From: Ashinkailepas kermadecensis
Lineage: Eukaryota > Arthropoda > Thecostraca > Neolepadidae
Length of the DNA: 64,000 nt
NCBI GenBank assembly: GCA_034440615.1
Contig: JAOTOM010004956.1
Span: forward strand, 475,001-539,000
Reading direction: 5' to 3'
Shown piece by piece: positions 1 to 10,012 of the stretch (positions are counted from its first letter, which is position 1; the number at the start of each line of letters is the position of its first letter). The notes under the pieces were generated by a model. The model saw nothing but the letters and a program-made list of their open reading frames with translations. It was not told the origin of the DNA and did no database searches. The position numbers were made by a program, and so were the translations under genes.

Positions 1-86
1 GTTTATGATTGTGATGTAGTATAGTCCTTAAAAGGGCTATTCTCATCAGTGTTTCCTAATAAGAACTCAAGTAGATGTGAAAGCAT

Positions 87-487
87 TGAGGATTGTTTAG
101 GCAGAGCATACGTTGGAAGAGCTTACAATAACAACGGAAGCTGTAGAAAGCAATTTGCAGAAAATCAAACCAAGCAAAGCCACAGGACCTGATGACATAT
201 GTGCTGGAACCTTACATCAGTATGCTCAAGTTTTAGCAGTTCCTCTAAGTATTATCTTCAGGTGGTATTTTGAGTGTTCCGAAGTTCCTGAGGATTGGCA
301 AAATGCTTCTTTGGTTTCGATTTTCAAGAATGGTAATGCACTTCGTGGGAAATTACTGGCCGATCAGTTCAGCCTCACTACTTTGTAAAGTGTCGAAACG
401 ACTTGCCGATAAAACCTTCCGACTCATCTTCAGCAGCATAGCACACTCAATGGACACTCAGCATGAATTTAGATCCGTGATATCCTG
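87..487 (+). pseudogene. CR1-like LINE reverse transcriptase fragment (decayed)
   Basis: The frame from 113 encodes ITTEAVESNLQKIKPSKATG, then PDDICAGTL and AVPLSIIFRWYFECSEVPED, followed by NASLVSIFK. This is the RT fingers region (KIKPxKAxGPDGI, PLSIIF, EVPxDWxxxxVVPIFKKG) of a CR1-clade LINE. After a frameshift near 350 the second frame continues SLLCKVSKRLADKTF and MDTQHEFRSVISCLANRG, matching LTSxxCKVxE and DTQHGFRxGxSCLTNL. The GPDGI and KKG motifs are altered, so it is dead. It is the same RT region as in the two antisense LINEs (17.5 kb and 48.3 kb) but in plus orientation and far more diverged. The copy is interrupted at 488 by a SINE. Confidence 0.8.
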
Positions 488-750
488 TTTAGCTAACCGA
501 GGCGATGCGGTAGCTCAGTCGGTAGGGAGTCGGACTCTTGGTCATAATATTGTGGTTTCGAATCCCTCATCCGGCGGGATTAATGTCCACCCACGACCAA
601 CCGGCGTGAGAGGTTGACGACGCTATATGACCCTGTAGCCGGATGTGTCGTAAGGAAGCCCAAGTGCCTACCAAGCTCAGATAACCGTCTGTAATTCATG
701 GATCATGTCATTGTATTGTATTGTCATTGTATTAGCGAATTTAGCAAACC
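488..750. repeat. Target-site duplication pair of the SINE (488-498 and 740-750)
   Basis: The two 11-base copies TTTAGCTAACC and TTTAGCAAACC differ at one position and bracket the SINE exactly, as left by target-primed reverse transcription. Confidence 0.6.
499..739 (+). mobile_element. tRNA-derived SINE inserted in the LINE fragment
   Basis: Positions 503-576 look like a tRNA gene: an A box in GCGGTAGCTCAGTCGGTAG and a B box in GGTTTCGAATCCC, with the right spacing for internal RNA polymerase III promotion. An unrelated body follows, then a tail of ATTGTATTGTCATTGTATT. It is flanked by an 11-base near-perfect target-site duplication, TTTAGCTAACC at 488-498 and TTTAGCAAACC at 740-750. The anticodon arm is not a clean tRNA stem, so this is a retroposon rather than a tRNA gene. 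Confidence 0.75.
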
Positions 751-1107
751 AATTCAATACAATGGATTAATATTTGGTTTGAATCAGATTGCAGTTAGAT
801 GCAGATAGCACTACACAAGCATGAACAAAAATGGAAGCAGTAAAACAACAGTATAAAGACAAAACACCGGACACGTGCAGTCAACTTAAAAGACGTCGTT
901 CAGCATCGCGACGAACTCGCCCGATAAGCGGAATTGACCGTTTTTGCAAAATGCGACAGGATAGATGTAGAATCACACACTATTCACGTACACATGTAGC
1001 CGTTGCTTGCTTACCTGCTTAATGCCCTTTACCGAATCTTGTTGACATCCGCAGAGGTCGCTTGCACCACCGGCCGCTGAAGCCAACATGGCGTCCGCAC
1101 GCCGCAT
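751..1107. other. Unannotated upstream sequence
   Basis: AT-rich then mixed sequence. Apart from possible remains of the interrupted LINE at the left edge I recognise nothing in it. Confidence 0.5.
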
Positions 1108-1110
1108 GGA

Positions 1111-1238
1111 GAATTTTGGCGAGTGGCTCGTAGCACCTTCAAACCTTCGTAGCACCTTCAAACCTTCGTAGCACCATGGCGAATTTTGGCGAGTGGCTCG
1201 TAGCACCTTCAAACCTTCGTAGCACCTTCAAACCTCTT
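1111..1238. repeat. 70-bp duplication with nested 19-bp repeat
   Basis: A 70-base block starting GAATTTTGGCGAGTGGCTCG occurs at 1111 and again at 1181. Each copy ends in short repeats of CGTAGCACCTTCAAACCTT. Confidence 0.8.
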
Positions 1239-1975
1239 CCGTCAGCTGATGCAGCACAGTCCTAAGACTGCAGTAACTCTCGGTGACCTCAATTCAGCAC
1301 CAAACCTGAATCCCGGGAGTGCGCGGGGTGTCATGGCAACTGCTGACTCAGCAAACCCTGCCAACACTTCCCATGACACTGTCTTAGTCTCGTCGTGCAG
1401 TTTTTGGTGTTTGTACGGTGTTAAGAAACGCTATTGCACGTCGACGCCTCGGTAATGACTGGCCAGCTTGAGAACCGCGTATTTATAGAGTAAGTTGCGT
1501 TCTCCGACAACGTTTTCGGGGAGTGGCGCACTCGATGGCACGGTGTACAGAGGTGTGACTCAGCAACCTGGAGTTTCTTCTGAGTCATTTTTTTCTCTCT
1601 GCAGAGGAAAAAAGACTGAGTGCCTGATATTCTTGATGTGCATCATTGCTCAGTTTGACTTTATCCCGCAATGTCCATGATAGTGGGTATTAAGGTGACA
1701 GTGAAAACATCGGTCGTGATTACGGCAGTCGGGAGCAATGGAACCAATGGAACTCGTGCAGAGGTCTGGAGCGCGTCAAACGAGCAGTCTTCCTGAACTG
1801 GACCATCTCTGGCTTCTCGGTGGAACGTTTCCGGTCTGAAGGCATCTTTCCTCAGGCGCATTTAGTTCGGGGTCCGTGGTTCGAGGTTCGGACTGGTATG
1901 GATTGCGCGTGTCAAGTGATCCAAGCCACAATGAGGACTCTGCGAGCATGAGGTCAGATAAATACAAATTCCACT
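1239..1975. other. Unannotated sequence upstream of the Go promoter region
   Basis: I see only short spurious frames, with no repeat and no recognisable coding similarity. Confidence 0.5.
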
Positions 1976-2051
1976 GGATGCGCTGGTGGCGCCGTCTGCA
2001 CTGCGACGCATGCGCACTCCGCGGCCGTGGCCATCGATCCCGACCTGGCCG

Positions 2052-2059
2052 TGACGTCA
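2052..2059. promoter_or_regulatory. Perfect cAMP-response element (TGACGTCA)
   Basis: The palindrome TGACGTCA, flanked as GTGACGTCAC, lies about 220 bases upstream of the Go start codon. It is the consensus site for CREB/ATF bZIP dimers. Its CpG-rich promoter context makes function plausible, but this is inference from a motif match. Confidence 0.5.
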
Positions 2060-2081
2060 CGCGTCCGTCGGCCGGCTGCTG

Positions 2082-2095
2082 GTCGCCATGGTAAC
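2082..2095. promoter_or_regulatory. RFX X-box motif upstream of the Go start codon
   Basis: GTCGCCATGGTAAC fits the X-box consensus GTNRCC-N(0-3)-RGYAAC at every position, with a two-base spacer. It ends 182 bases before the start codon. RFX factors use such promoter-proximal sites to drive ciliary and sensory-neuron genes. Function here is inferred. Confidence 0.45.
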
Positions 2096-2277
2096 GACGG
2101 GCGCGGCAGGCGGTCGGTGGGTGGCGGCCGCAGTGTGGCCGGCCGCGGCGACTGGGAGCGTGCGCGCGTCTATGGGCTGGCCGACGTCCGTGTCGTGACC
2201 TGGGGCGACCGGCCGTGACCTGGGGCGAGAGCAGCGAGACCTGCGGTCGGACCTGGTGCGTGGACTCGCCGGCCGCG

Positions 2278-2395
2278 ATGGGCTGTGCACTGTCGGCAGA
2301 CGAGCGGGCCGCCATGGCCCGCAGCAAGCTGATCGAGAAAAACCTCAAGGAGGACGGACTGCAGGCGGCCAAAGACATCAAACTCCTCCTTCTCG
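2278..2395 (+). CDS. Galphao: G protein alpha subunit, Go class: coding exon 1 (N-terminal residues 1-40)
   Basis: The exon encodes [18 protein letters not shown] followed by [22 protein letters not shown], the N-terminal helix and first beta strand of a Gi/Go-type alpha subunit. In this family Gly2 is myristoylated and Cys3 palmitoylated for membrane anchoring, and the N-terminal helix binds beta-gamma. The start is the ATG at 2278, which has a good context (G at -3, G at +4) and gives the family's exact N-terminus. The exon ends after the first base of the Gly40 codon at a GTGAGC donor (2396), giving 118 coding bases, the conserved length for Gi/Go first exons. [19 protein letters not shown] is closest to invertebrate Go rather than Gi, where the equivalent is NLREDGEKAAREVKLLLLG. 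The frame runs open to 2469 past the donor, but that extension has no family similarity. The gene is partial in this window. Confidence 0.96.
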
Positions 2396-2892
2396 GTGAG
2401 CGCGAACGGAAATGGCGTGTGACCCGGACTGGCCTAGCGCCGCTGGGCGGCCACCATCGACACCAGTAGGGGGCAGGGTGGGGGGGGGGGGGGTGCGTGT
2501 GCTTCACCACGATGGGGAACAGAGAGGGACGCGTCGCCTCACACTCCTTGAAATCATTGATGAATTATCATCAATCATATCATTGAAGCCAATGGCGTTG
2601 CATGGATACAAATACGTAAAGGCGATTTCGTGCCTCCTGTCGCAGATGCGTGGCGCCGCCCCTGGCCGTTCGAACGGCACGTCGCGTCATGGGTGGGTCG
2701 ATACTGGCCATGACAGGCCCGAGCCGCCCGGCCGCCTGTACACAGGAGACGCCGGCGGCGGCGGCGGCGGCGGCGGCAGCGACCAAGGCGGCCGCTGGCC
2801 CTCCGCCAGCGGCCGGCTCGCCGTCCCCACGGTACACCGGCCGCGGGGGCGGCTGACGTCGCGGCTGGATGTCGCGTGGTGGCGGAGAGGCG

Positions 2893-4243
2893 TGGGACGG
2901 GGCTGGTCGTGACCTGACACGGTACATGGGCCGGGGCCAGTCGTGACCTGACACGGTACATGGGACGGGGCCAGTCGTGACCTGGCACGGTACATGGGAC
3001 GGGGCTGGTCGTGACCTGGCACGGTACATGGGACGGGGCTGGTCGTGACCTGGCACGGTACATGGGACGGGGCTGGTCGTGACCTGACACGGTACATGGG
3101 CCGGGGCCAGTCGTGACCTGGCACGGTACATGGGACGGGGCTGGTCGTGACCTGGCACGGTACATGGGACGGGGCTGGTCGTGACCTGGCACGGTACATG
3201 GGACGGGGCTGGTCGTGACCTGACACGGTACATGGGACGGGGCCAGTCGTGACCTGGCACGGTACATGGGACACGGTACATGGGACGGGGCTGGTCGTGA
3301 CCTGGCACGGTACATGGGACGGGGCCAGTCGTGACCTGGCACGGTACATGGGACGGGGCCAGTCGTGACCTGGCACGGTACATGGGACGGGGCCAGTCGT
3401 GACCTGACACGGTACATGGGACGGGGCCAGTCGTGACCTGACACGGTACATGGGACGGGGCTGGTCGTGACCTGGCACGGTACATGGGCCGGGGCCAGTC
3501 GTGACCTGGCACGGTACATGGGACGGGGCTGGTCGGCTGGTCGTGACCTGGCTGACACGGTACATGGGACGGGGCCAGTCGTGACCTGGCACGGTACATG
3601 GGACGCGGGTCGTGACCTGGCAGGTACGTGGGACGGGGCTGGTCGTGACCTGGCACGGTACATGGGACGGGGCCAGTCGTGACCTGGCACGGTACATGGG
3701 ACAGCGGACCTGGTACGTAATGGGACGGGCAGTCGTGACCTGGCACGGTACATGGGCGGGGTGGACCTGGCACGGTACATGGGACGGGGCCAGTCGTGAC
3801 CTGGCACGGTACATGGGACGGGGCCAGTCGTGACCTGGCACGGTACATGGGACGGGGCTGGTCGTGACCTGGTACGGTACATGGGACGGGGCTGGTCGTG
3901 ACCTGGCACGGTACATGGGACGGGGCTGGTCGTGACCTGGCACGGTACATGGGACGGGGCTGGTCGTGACCTGGCACGGTACATGGGACGGGGCCAGTCG
4001 TGACCTGACACGGTACATGGGACGGGGCTGGTCGTGACCTGGCACGGTACATGGGACGGGGCCAGTCGTGACCTGGCACGGTACATGGGACGGGGCTGGT
4101 CGTGACCTGACACGGTACATGGGCCGGGGCCAGTCGTGACCTGGCACGGTACATGGGACGGGGCTGGTCGTGACCTGGTGACGGTACATGGGACGGGGCT
4201 GGTTGTGACCTGGGACGGGGCCAGTCGTGACCTGGCACGGTAC
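2893..4243. repeat. Minisatellite, 34-bp unit, about 39 copies
   Basis: The unit contains GTCGTGACCTGGCACGGTAC and comes in two interleaved variants, GGGGCTGGTCGTGAC and GGGGCCAGTCGTGAC. Units at 3525-3775 are irregular, with missing and extra bases. The 536-565 residue minus-strand frames here are the array read as protein. GTCGTGACCTGG also occurs once in the Go leader at 2192-2203. A (CGG)n run lies just left at about 2751-2780. Confidence 0.97.
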
Positions 4244-4471
4244 AGCAAGTATCGATGGAGCCCTGAATTCTTGCCATGCTGGCGGCATCGTTCTCAATTT
4301 CAGATTTTAAGCCATTGGCTAAAGCTGAGCTTCGTCAGCATATTGAGCTTAGTCTTCAGCAAATAGACTGAGATCGTTAACGAAAACACAGTAGATGAGA
4401 GGGCGGAGAGCTGAACTTTGGAAAAATCCCATGCTACTAGGCACTGGCTGTAGTACAGTTTCGTAGCGATC

Positions 4472-4472
4472 T

Positions 4473-4515
<43 letters not shown>

Positions 4516-4557
4516 CACATATACACATACACATATACACACATATACACATACATA

Positions 4558-4591
<34 letters not shown>

Positions 4592-4602
4592 ATATATATA
4601 TA
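4472..4602. repeat. Compound microsatellite (CA)n-(TA)n-(TG)n-(TA)n
   Basis: A pure CA run is followed by CATATACA-type repeats, then alternating TA, TG and TA blocks. The stretch 4603-5097 to its right shows no gene or repeat. Confidence 0.95.
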
Positions 4603-5100
4603 GTTACAAAACGATATACTTGATCAATCGGGTTTGCTGCGTATGCATTGTCTAGATTGCCAGATTGTCTGTGAGGCTGGCGCGGCGGGTGAAGGGTTCG
4701 ATTTGTGCTTTGTAGTCCTGGATGTGGAGAGGAAAGTTTTGTTGTAATTGAAAATGGAGAGGATATTATTCTTAAATTCTGTGACTTCACGATCTCATGT
4801 TGACTTTCTAGTCAATCTTGAGTGCTTTATCACGTAGCAGTTTATTGTCAAACAGCACCATTCAACAGCCAAATGAGAAAAAAATGAGAGGAGCATTTCC
4901 TGGAGAGGATAATGTTCTGGATGCAAAAGTCTAGGAACGCCCTATGTTTCCAACCGGGGTAAGCTTTACTGCTTTTAGATTATCGGGGTAAGCTGTACAC
5001 CAGAAAATGTTGATATCGTGAACAGTTCATGCTAATAGGCCTTGAGTGGTGCATAACATCAAGGTACTCGCTCAAATCCAGAAGGCAAAGGGGTAGCCGG

Positions 5101-5560
5101 ACAAATGTACGTAAAGCAAATGTACGTATGGCAGATGTACGCACGCAAATGTACGTAAGCGCAGATATACGTATGGCAATTGTACGTAAGTGCAGATGTA
5201 CGTATGGCAATTGTACGTAATGCACGCAAATGTACGTAAGCAAATGTACGTGAGCGCGGATGTACGTATGGCTAATATACATAAGCGGAAATGTACGTAT
5301 GGCAAATGTACGTATGCGCAAATGTACGTAAACGCAAATGTACGTAAGCGCAAATGTTCGTAAGCGCAAATGCACGTAAGCGCAAATGCACGTAAGCGCA
5401 AATGTACGTAAGTGCAAATGTACGTAAGCGCAAAAGTACGTATGCGCAAATGTACGTAATCGCAAATGTACGTATGCGGAAAAGTACGTAAGCACAAAAG
5501 TACGTAAGCGCAAATGTACGTATGCGCAAAAGTACGCATGCGCAAATGTACGTAAGCGCA
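5101..5560. repeat. Minisatellite, 16-bp unit (GCGCAAATGTACGTAA), about 28 copies
   Basis: The units vary in length from about 11 to 16 bases, and the left end is the most diverged. Each unit carries TACGTAAG, which resembles a 5' splice site on the sense strand of the host gene. Long minus-strand frames over this region are artefacts. Confidence 0.95.
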
Positions 5561-6173
5561 ATCCTAGACTCGGCAAAGGGCACCTCGTCACGGTCATTGG
5601 CTGATGGGATGGGGTCGGATATGGAAGTTGGCGCAGATTCCGTCGAGTGGCCTGAGCGGAAGCTGTGGGCAGGACGTGGGTTTGTGATAGGTAGTTGTAG
5701 AGTTGCTGGCGAATAGCGCGCTGTGCAGTTTTGGCTATGACTGGCACCATGGAAATTGGAAGTTGTTGGATATGGCTCGGCAGTTGAGTGGTCAATGTGG
5801 ATCATCGGACTGAATATGGGGTAGACAAGAGAATGCTGACAAACTTCAGGATCATTGGACTGGGAAGTGCTTGAGCTGACAAAGTGCAAGAACGCAGTGC
5901 CAATTACGTCAAAGCACATCCTCAGCATGTGAACGCTTGTGCCGTCTTCAACGCAGGCTGGTGAGCCATTGGTATCGACGGCTCGCAGCTCTGACCGCGT
6001 CAATGGCCGCTTAGCACGAGTCTACAGGCACCTGCAGACGACACACGAAGCCCGGAGTCTGTCTCGCACCTCTGACAGCGACATTGGCCGCTCCTCCCTT
6101 CGGCCTGCCCCCTCCGCGGTTCCACGTTGATTAAAAAAGAACACCTGGTTCGTGTGGTCAGGCGCCGCCGACC
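5561..6173. other. Unannotated intron sequence
   Basis: I find no repeat or recognisable coding segment in this stretch. Confidence 0.5.
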
Positions 6174-6306
6174 GGCCGACCTGACCTGGCGCCACGTGGA
6201 GCCGCCTCCGCCCTCCCGAATGCGCCGACCGGCCGACCGGCCGACCGACCGGCCGACCTGACCTGGCGCCACGTGGAGCCGCCTCCGCCCTCCCGAATGC
6301 GCCGTC
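6174..6306. repeat. 77-bp direct duplication
   Basis: A GC-rich block starting GGCCGACCTGACCTGGCGCC at 6174 is repeated at 6251 with essentially no change. Confidence 0.85.
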
Positions 6307-6356
6307 CGAACATCTGTTCGATGGTCTCGCCTGACGAGGATCGTACGACCCGGCCG

Positions 6357-6738
6357 CGCGGCTCGCCACTCGATGGACTGGTAGCCGTACTCCGACCGGG
6401 CGGCTCGACACTCGATGGACTGGTAGCCGTACTCCGGCCGGGCGGCTCGACACTCGATGGACTGGTAGCCGTACTCCGGCCGGGCGGCTCGACACTCGAT
6501 GGACTGGTAGCCGTACTCCGGCCGGGCGGCTCGACACTCGATGGACTGGTAGCCGTACTCCGGCCGGGCGGCTCGACACTCGATGGACTGGTAGCCGTAC
6601 TCCGACCGGGCGGCTCGACACTCGATGGACTGGTAGCCGTACTCCGGCCGGGCGGCTCGACACTCGATGGACTGGTAGCCGTACTCCGGCCGGGCGGCTC
6701 GACACTCGATGGACTGGTAGCCGTACCCCGGCTGCGCG
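6357..6738. repeat. Minisatellite, 42-bp unit, about 9 copies
   Basis: The unit starts CTCGATGGACTGGTAGCCGT and is nearly invariant (CCGACCGG versus CCGGCCGG variants). A period of 42 keeps all frames open, which explains the repetitive frames on both strands. Confidence 0.96.
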
Positions 6739-7026
6739 GCGGTGAGCCGTCAACATTTTGGTCGTGGTCGGTCACTCTAGGAGCGCTAGCACTCCGGATA
6801 GATACGGATCTGACAGGCGTACAGGCGTCGGTGATTGACATGAAGATAGTCAGAAGCTGTCTCACTTCAGCGTAACCATAGACAAGAAAAACACTGCCCC
6901 CCCCCCCACAGTCAGCATGTGTGAGATCATGGTGTCAGCTGTTAGTCAGCATGGTGGTGGCAACGAGAACAGACGTCAGCATAGCATGGGCGCGGTGGTG
7001 GTAGCGAGGACAGACGTCGGCACAGG

Positions 7027-7224
7027 TCCCAGGTAGTGTGTCCTAAGGTATTGTATCCCCAGGTAATGTGTCCCAAGGTATTGTATCCTCAGATAGTGTA
7101 TCGCAAGATATTGTGTCCTCAGACAGTGTGTTCCAAGGTAGTGTGTCCTCAGGTGGTGTATCCAAAGGTAGTGTGCCCTTATGTAGTGTATCCTCAGGTA
7201 GTGTGTCCCAAGGTAGTGCGTTCC
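7027..7224. repeat. Minisatellite, 15-bp unit (TCCTCAGGTAGTGTG), about 13 copies
   Basis: Diverged units alternate TCCTCAGGTAGTGTA and TCCCAAGGTAGTGTG, hinting at a 30-base higher-order unit. The flanks 6739-7026 and 7225-7504 contain only a short C run and a few diverged relatives. Confidence 0.9.
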
Positions 7225-7509
7225 ACCTTGGCTCTCCAGAAGGGGCAGCGTTGCTAAAGATGCTCAGTGAGCATAGATGCATGGCTTAATGCGAACGAAA
7301 AGGCGTGGCATGATAAAACTTCTCACAATACTGGAACAAAATGCTAGTTCTGACACTTTCTCAGGTCACAATTTTTCGTCCATGCACTTTGATCTCTACG
7401 GGAAATCACAAATCTTCTGAGCCATCATTATTCTCAGTTGCATCTTGACGCGTAACTGAGCAGACTACAGCTGCGTTCTGCTGCCAGGTATATACTCTGT
7501 CGCAGGGGT

Positions 7510-8392
7510 AGGTGGTGGTTGGACACCCGCAGTGGCCAGACTGGACGGTTTGGACGAGTTGGAGGTGGTCGTTGGATACCTCAGTGGCCAGACTGGACTC
7601 GTTGGACGAGTGGGAGGCGGTGGTTGGATACCTCAGTGGCCAGACTGGACTCGTTGGACGAGTTGGAGGCGGTGTTTGGATACCTCAGTGGCCAGATTGG
7701 GCTAGTTGGACGAGTTGGAGGCGGTGGTTGGATACCTCAGTGGCCAGACTGGACACGTTGGACGAGTTGGAGGCGGTGGTTGGATACCTCAGTGGCCAGA
7801 CTGGACACGTTGGACGAGTTGGAGGCGGTGGTTGGACACCCTCAGTGGCCAGACTGGACGGTTTGGACGAGTTGGAGGCGGTGGTTGGATACCTCAGTGG
7901 CCAGACTGGACACGTTGGACGAGTTGGAGGCGGTGGTTGGACACCCGCAGTGGCCAGACTGGACTCGTTGGACGAGTGGGAGGCGGTGGTTGGATACCTC
8001 AGTGGCCAGACTGGACTCGTTGGACGAGTTGGAGGCGGTGTTTGGATACCTCAGTGGCCAGACTGGACGGTTTGGACGAGTTGGAGGTGGTCGTTGGATA
8101 CCTCAGTGGCCAGACTGGACTCGTTGGACGAGTGGGAGGCGGTGGTTGGATACCTCAGTGGCCAGACTGGACTCGTTGGACGAGTTGGAGGCGGTGGTTG
8201 GATACCTCAGTGGCCAGACTGGACTCGTTGGACGAGTTGGAGGCGGTGGTTGGATACCTCAGTGGCCAGACTGGACTCGTTGGACGAGTTGGAGGCGGTG
8301 GTTGGATACCTCAGTGGCCAGACTGGACTCGTTGGACGAGTTGGAGGCGGTGGTTGTATACCTCAGTGGCCAGACTGGACTCGTTGGACGAG
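7510..8392. repeat. Minisatellite, 52-bp unit, about 17 copies
   Basis: The unit contains GGATACCTCAGTGGCCAGAC and TCGTTGGACGAGTTGGAGGC. Because 52 is not a multiple of 3, all three plus frames read through the same peptide in rotation, giving the 238-390 residue frames. Confidence 0.97.
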
Positions 8393-8469
8393 ACCGACTG
8401 GTGGTGGCCCATCCGCAAGTGAGGATGCCAACTGTATTTGTTGTGTATTTATACATCATGACCATGGGT

Positions 8470-8785
8470 GGAGCTTCCTACACATTTTGTCAGGCGAAAG
8501 CCCCACCAACTCTTTCTCCCTTAGCATGGGACCCTACGGGGTGGACCCTACCAACCAAATTGGCAGCATCCATTACCTCCATGGATTGGACCCCACCAAT
8601 AATTTTCAACTTCCTCACCCATGTCATGCATGACATTCTTGTTTGCCTCCTGAGGAATCCTTGCCGCTCCGATTTATGGGTAGCCCACTAAGGGAAGCCA
8701 CACATTGAAAACCCCTATGGAGGCGCATGCAACAAATCAGGATAGGCTATTGTATCTGGTGCGGGGACGACAAAGAAAACATTTC
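8470..8785 (-). repeat. Interspersed repeat, copy 1 (reverse orientation)
   Basis: Read on the minus strand it starts TTTGTCGTCCCC and continues through TATCCTGATTTGTTGCATGC, TTTTCAATGTGTGGCTTCCC and GGGCTACCCATAAATCGGA. The same order of blocks occurs at 48139-48320 and, more diverged, at about 14240-14380. I see no coding capacity, so it may be a SINE, a MITE or a LINE tail. Confidence 0.65.
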
Positions 8786-9475
8786 ATAAGTGTCCAAACA
8801 AAGATTAGACGCGCATGTTTGTCAACGTTCGTATGATTTTGAAGTCTCTTTGCGCCACTACCGTATATTGAGGAAATATTGGCTTCAGCTCATCCTTCTT
8901 TGCATGTCATTCCCAATCCTTGGAGCGTCCGAGGAGTTGTGTACACTATCTGGTCCGATCAAAGCACTTCGCCGCTCCTCAACGTAGTTCGGCACCCTCA
9001 TGGAGGTCGGCGGGATCCGTCTTGGCTCGAGTCCAAATGCAAATATTAGCATGAGCAGTTTTCCACACGTGATCAGAGGAGGATGGGTGAGGGGTGGACG
9101 CATACCTCAGGATGCCGTGTGTACAGCTGACCAGCAAACGCCGACGCTGCTGGAGCTGCTGTGGCTCACTACGAGTGCGTTGTAGAGTACACTCAATACT
9201 CTGAGTGGATTCTCCGCTGGGTACCTTCAGGCACACCAGAGTTGTCAAAAAGTGGCGACGGAAAGATGCCTTGTCACATGCAGTAACCTGAATTACACAA
9301 CCCTGTCAATCTACACTTGGCAAGGGAACAAAGACGTGCCCTGCCTTCCACCCAAGAACCTTTTTGTATGTACGTACAAAAACCTTGACTGGCTCGATGT
9401 ATCCGATCCCCAGCTCTTCTTGCTGTCACCCCCCCCCCACCCCCACCCCAATGAAAATGATGTGGCGGAGCCCTG
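8786..9475. other. Unannotated intron sequence
   Basis: No repeat or recognisable coding segment. A short C-rich run lies near 9427-9447. Confidence 0.5.
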
Positions 9476-9716
9476 TCGCCCCAGCCATGTCCTCAGGCGG
9501 TGGCACTCCCAGTGAGCACGAGTGGACCCGTGTGGGTGCGCCCCAGCCATGTCCTCGGGCGGTGGCGAGCCGCAGCCTCAGTCAGTCCTCAGGCGGTGAC
9601 GAGCCCCAGCCTCAGTCAGTCCTCGGGCGGTGACGAGCCCCAGCCCCAGCCATGTCCTCGGGCGGTGACGAGCCCCAGCCTCAGTCAGTCCTTAGGCGGT
9701 GACGAGCCCAGTGGGC
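9476..9716. repeat. Minisatellite, about 34-bp unit, about 6 copies
   Basis: The unit contains TCCTCGGGCGGTGACGAGCC with CCCAGCCTCAGTCAG. Unit length varies. Confidence 0.85.
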
Positions 9717-9863
9717 CCGGGTAGACCTGGGTCGGTGCACGTGCCGCCTACTGGCATCGATCGCAGCGGCAGCATATCGTGTGGCCACCACATCAACCAC
9801 ATCAACCGGCCACCACATCAACACAATCAACCGGCTGGTACCGACTACTACGGACGGTTCGCT

Positions 9864-10012
9864 GACCCCCTGCTATCACCAGCAGGCGCCACTACACCGA
9901 CCGGCAGACTGGTACCACCGACCCCCTGCTATCACCAGCAGGCGCCACTACACCGACCGGCAGACTGGTACCGCCGACCCCCTGCTATTACCAGCAGGCG
10001 CCACTACACGAG
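9864..10012. repeat. Minisatellite, 56-bp unit, 2.7 copies
   Basis: Copies begin at 9864, 9920 and 9976 with GACCCCCTGCTATCACCAGC and are nearly identical. Short CCACATCAAC repeats precede them at about 9785-9835. Confidence 0.9.

Larger units (their letters stand above)
1976..2277 (+). promoter_or_regulatory. CpG-rich promoter-proximal region / 5' leader of the Go gene
   Basis: The roughly 300 bases before the Go start codon are very CpG-rich and unlike the flanking sequence to the left. They hold a perfect CRE (2052-2059), a perfect RFX X-box (2082-2095), and an imperfect NRF1-like ACGCATGCGCA (2006-2016). If transcription starts upstream of 2088, the leader would contain a 36-codon upstream ORF (ATG 2088, stop 2196-2198) with a second in-frame ATG at 2172, which could dampen translation of the main frame. 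I cannot place the transcription start from sequence alone, and an upstream non-coding exon remains possible. Confidence 0.55.

Noticed and set aside
503..576. Functional tRNA gene
   Set aside because: The A and B boxes are good, but the anticodon arm and acceptor pairing are poor and it is joined to a SINE body and tail with a target duplication.
2396..2469. Extension of exon 1 to the stop at 2467-2469 as a short Go isoform
   Set aside because: The donor at 2396 matches the conserved Gi/Go splice position exactly and the extension has no family similarity.
2575..4297. Open frames of 536-565 residues on the minus strand (RPAPSHVPCQVTT repeats)
   Set aside because: They are the 34-bp minisatellite translated. 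Stops are absent from the unit and all frames show the same peptide.
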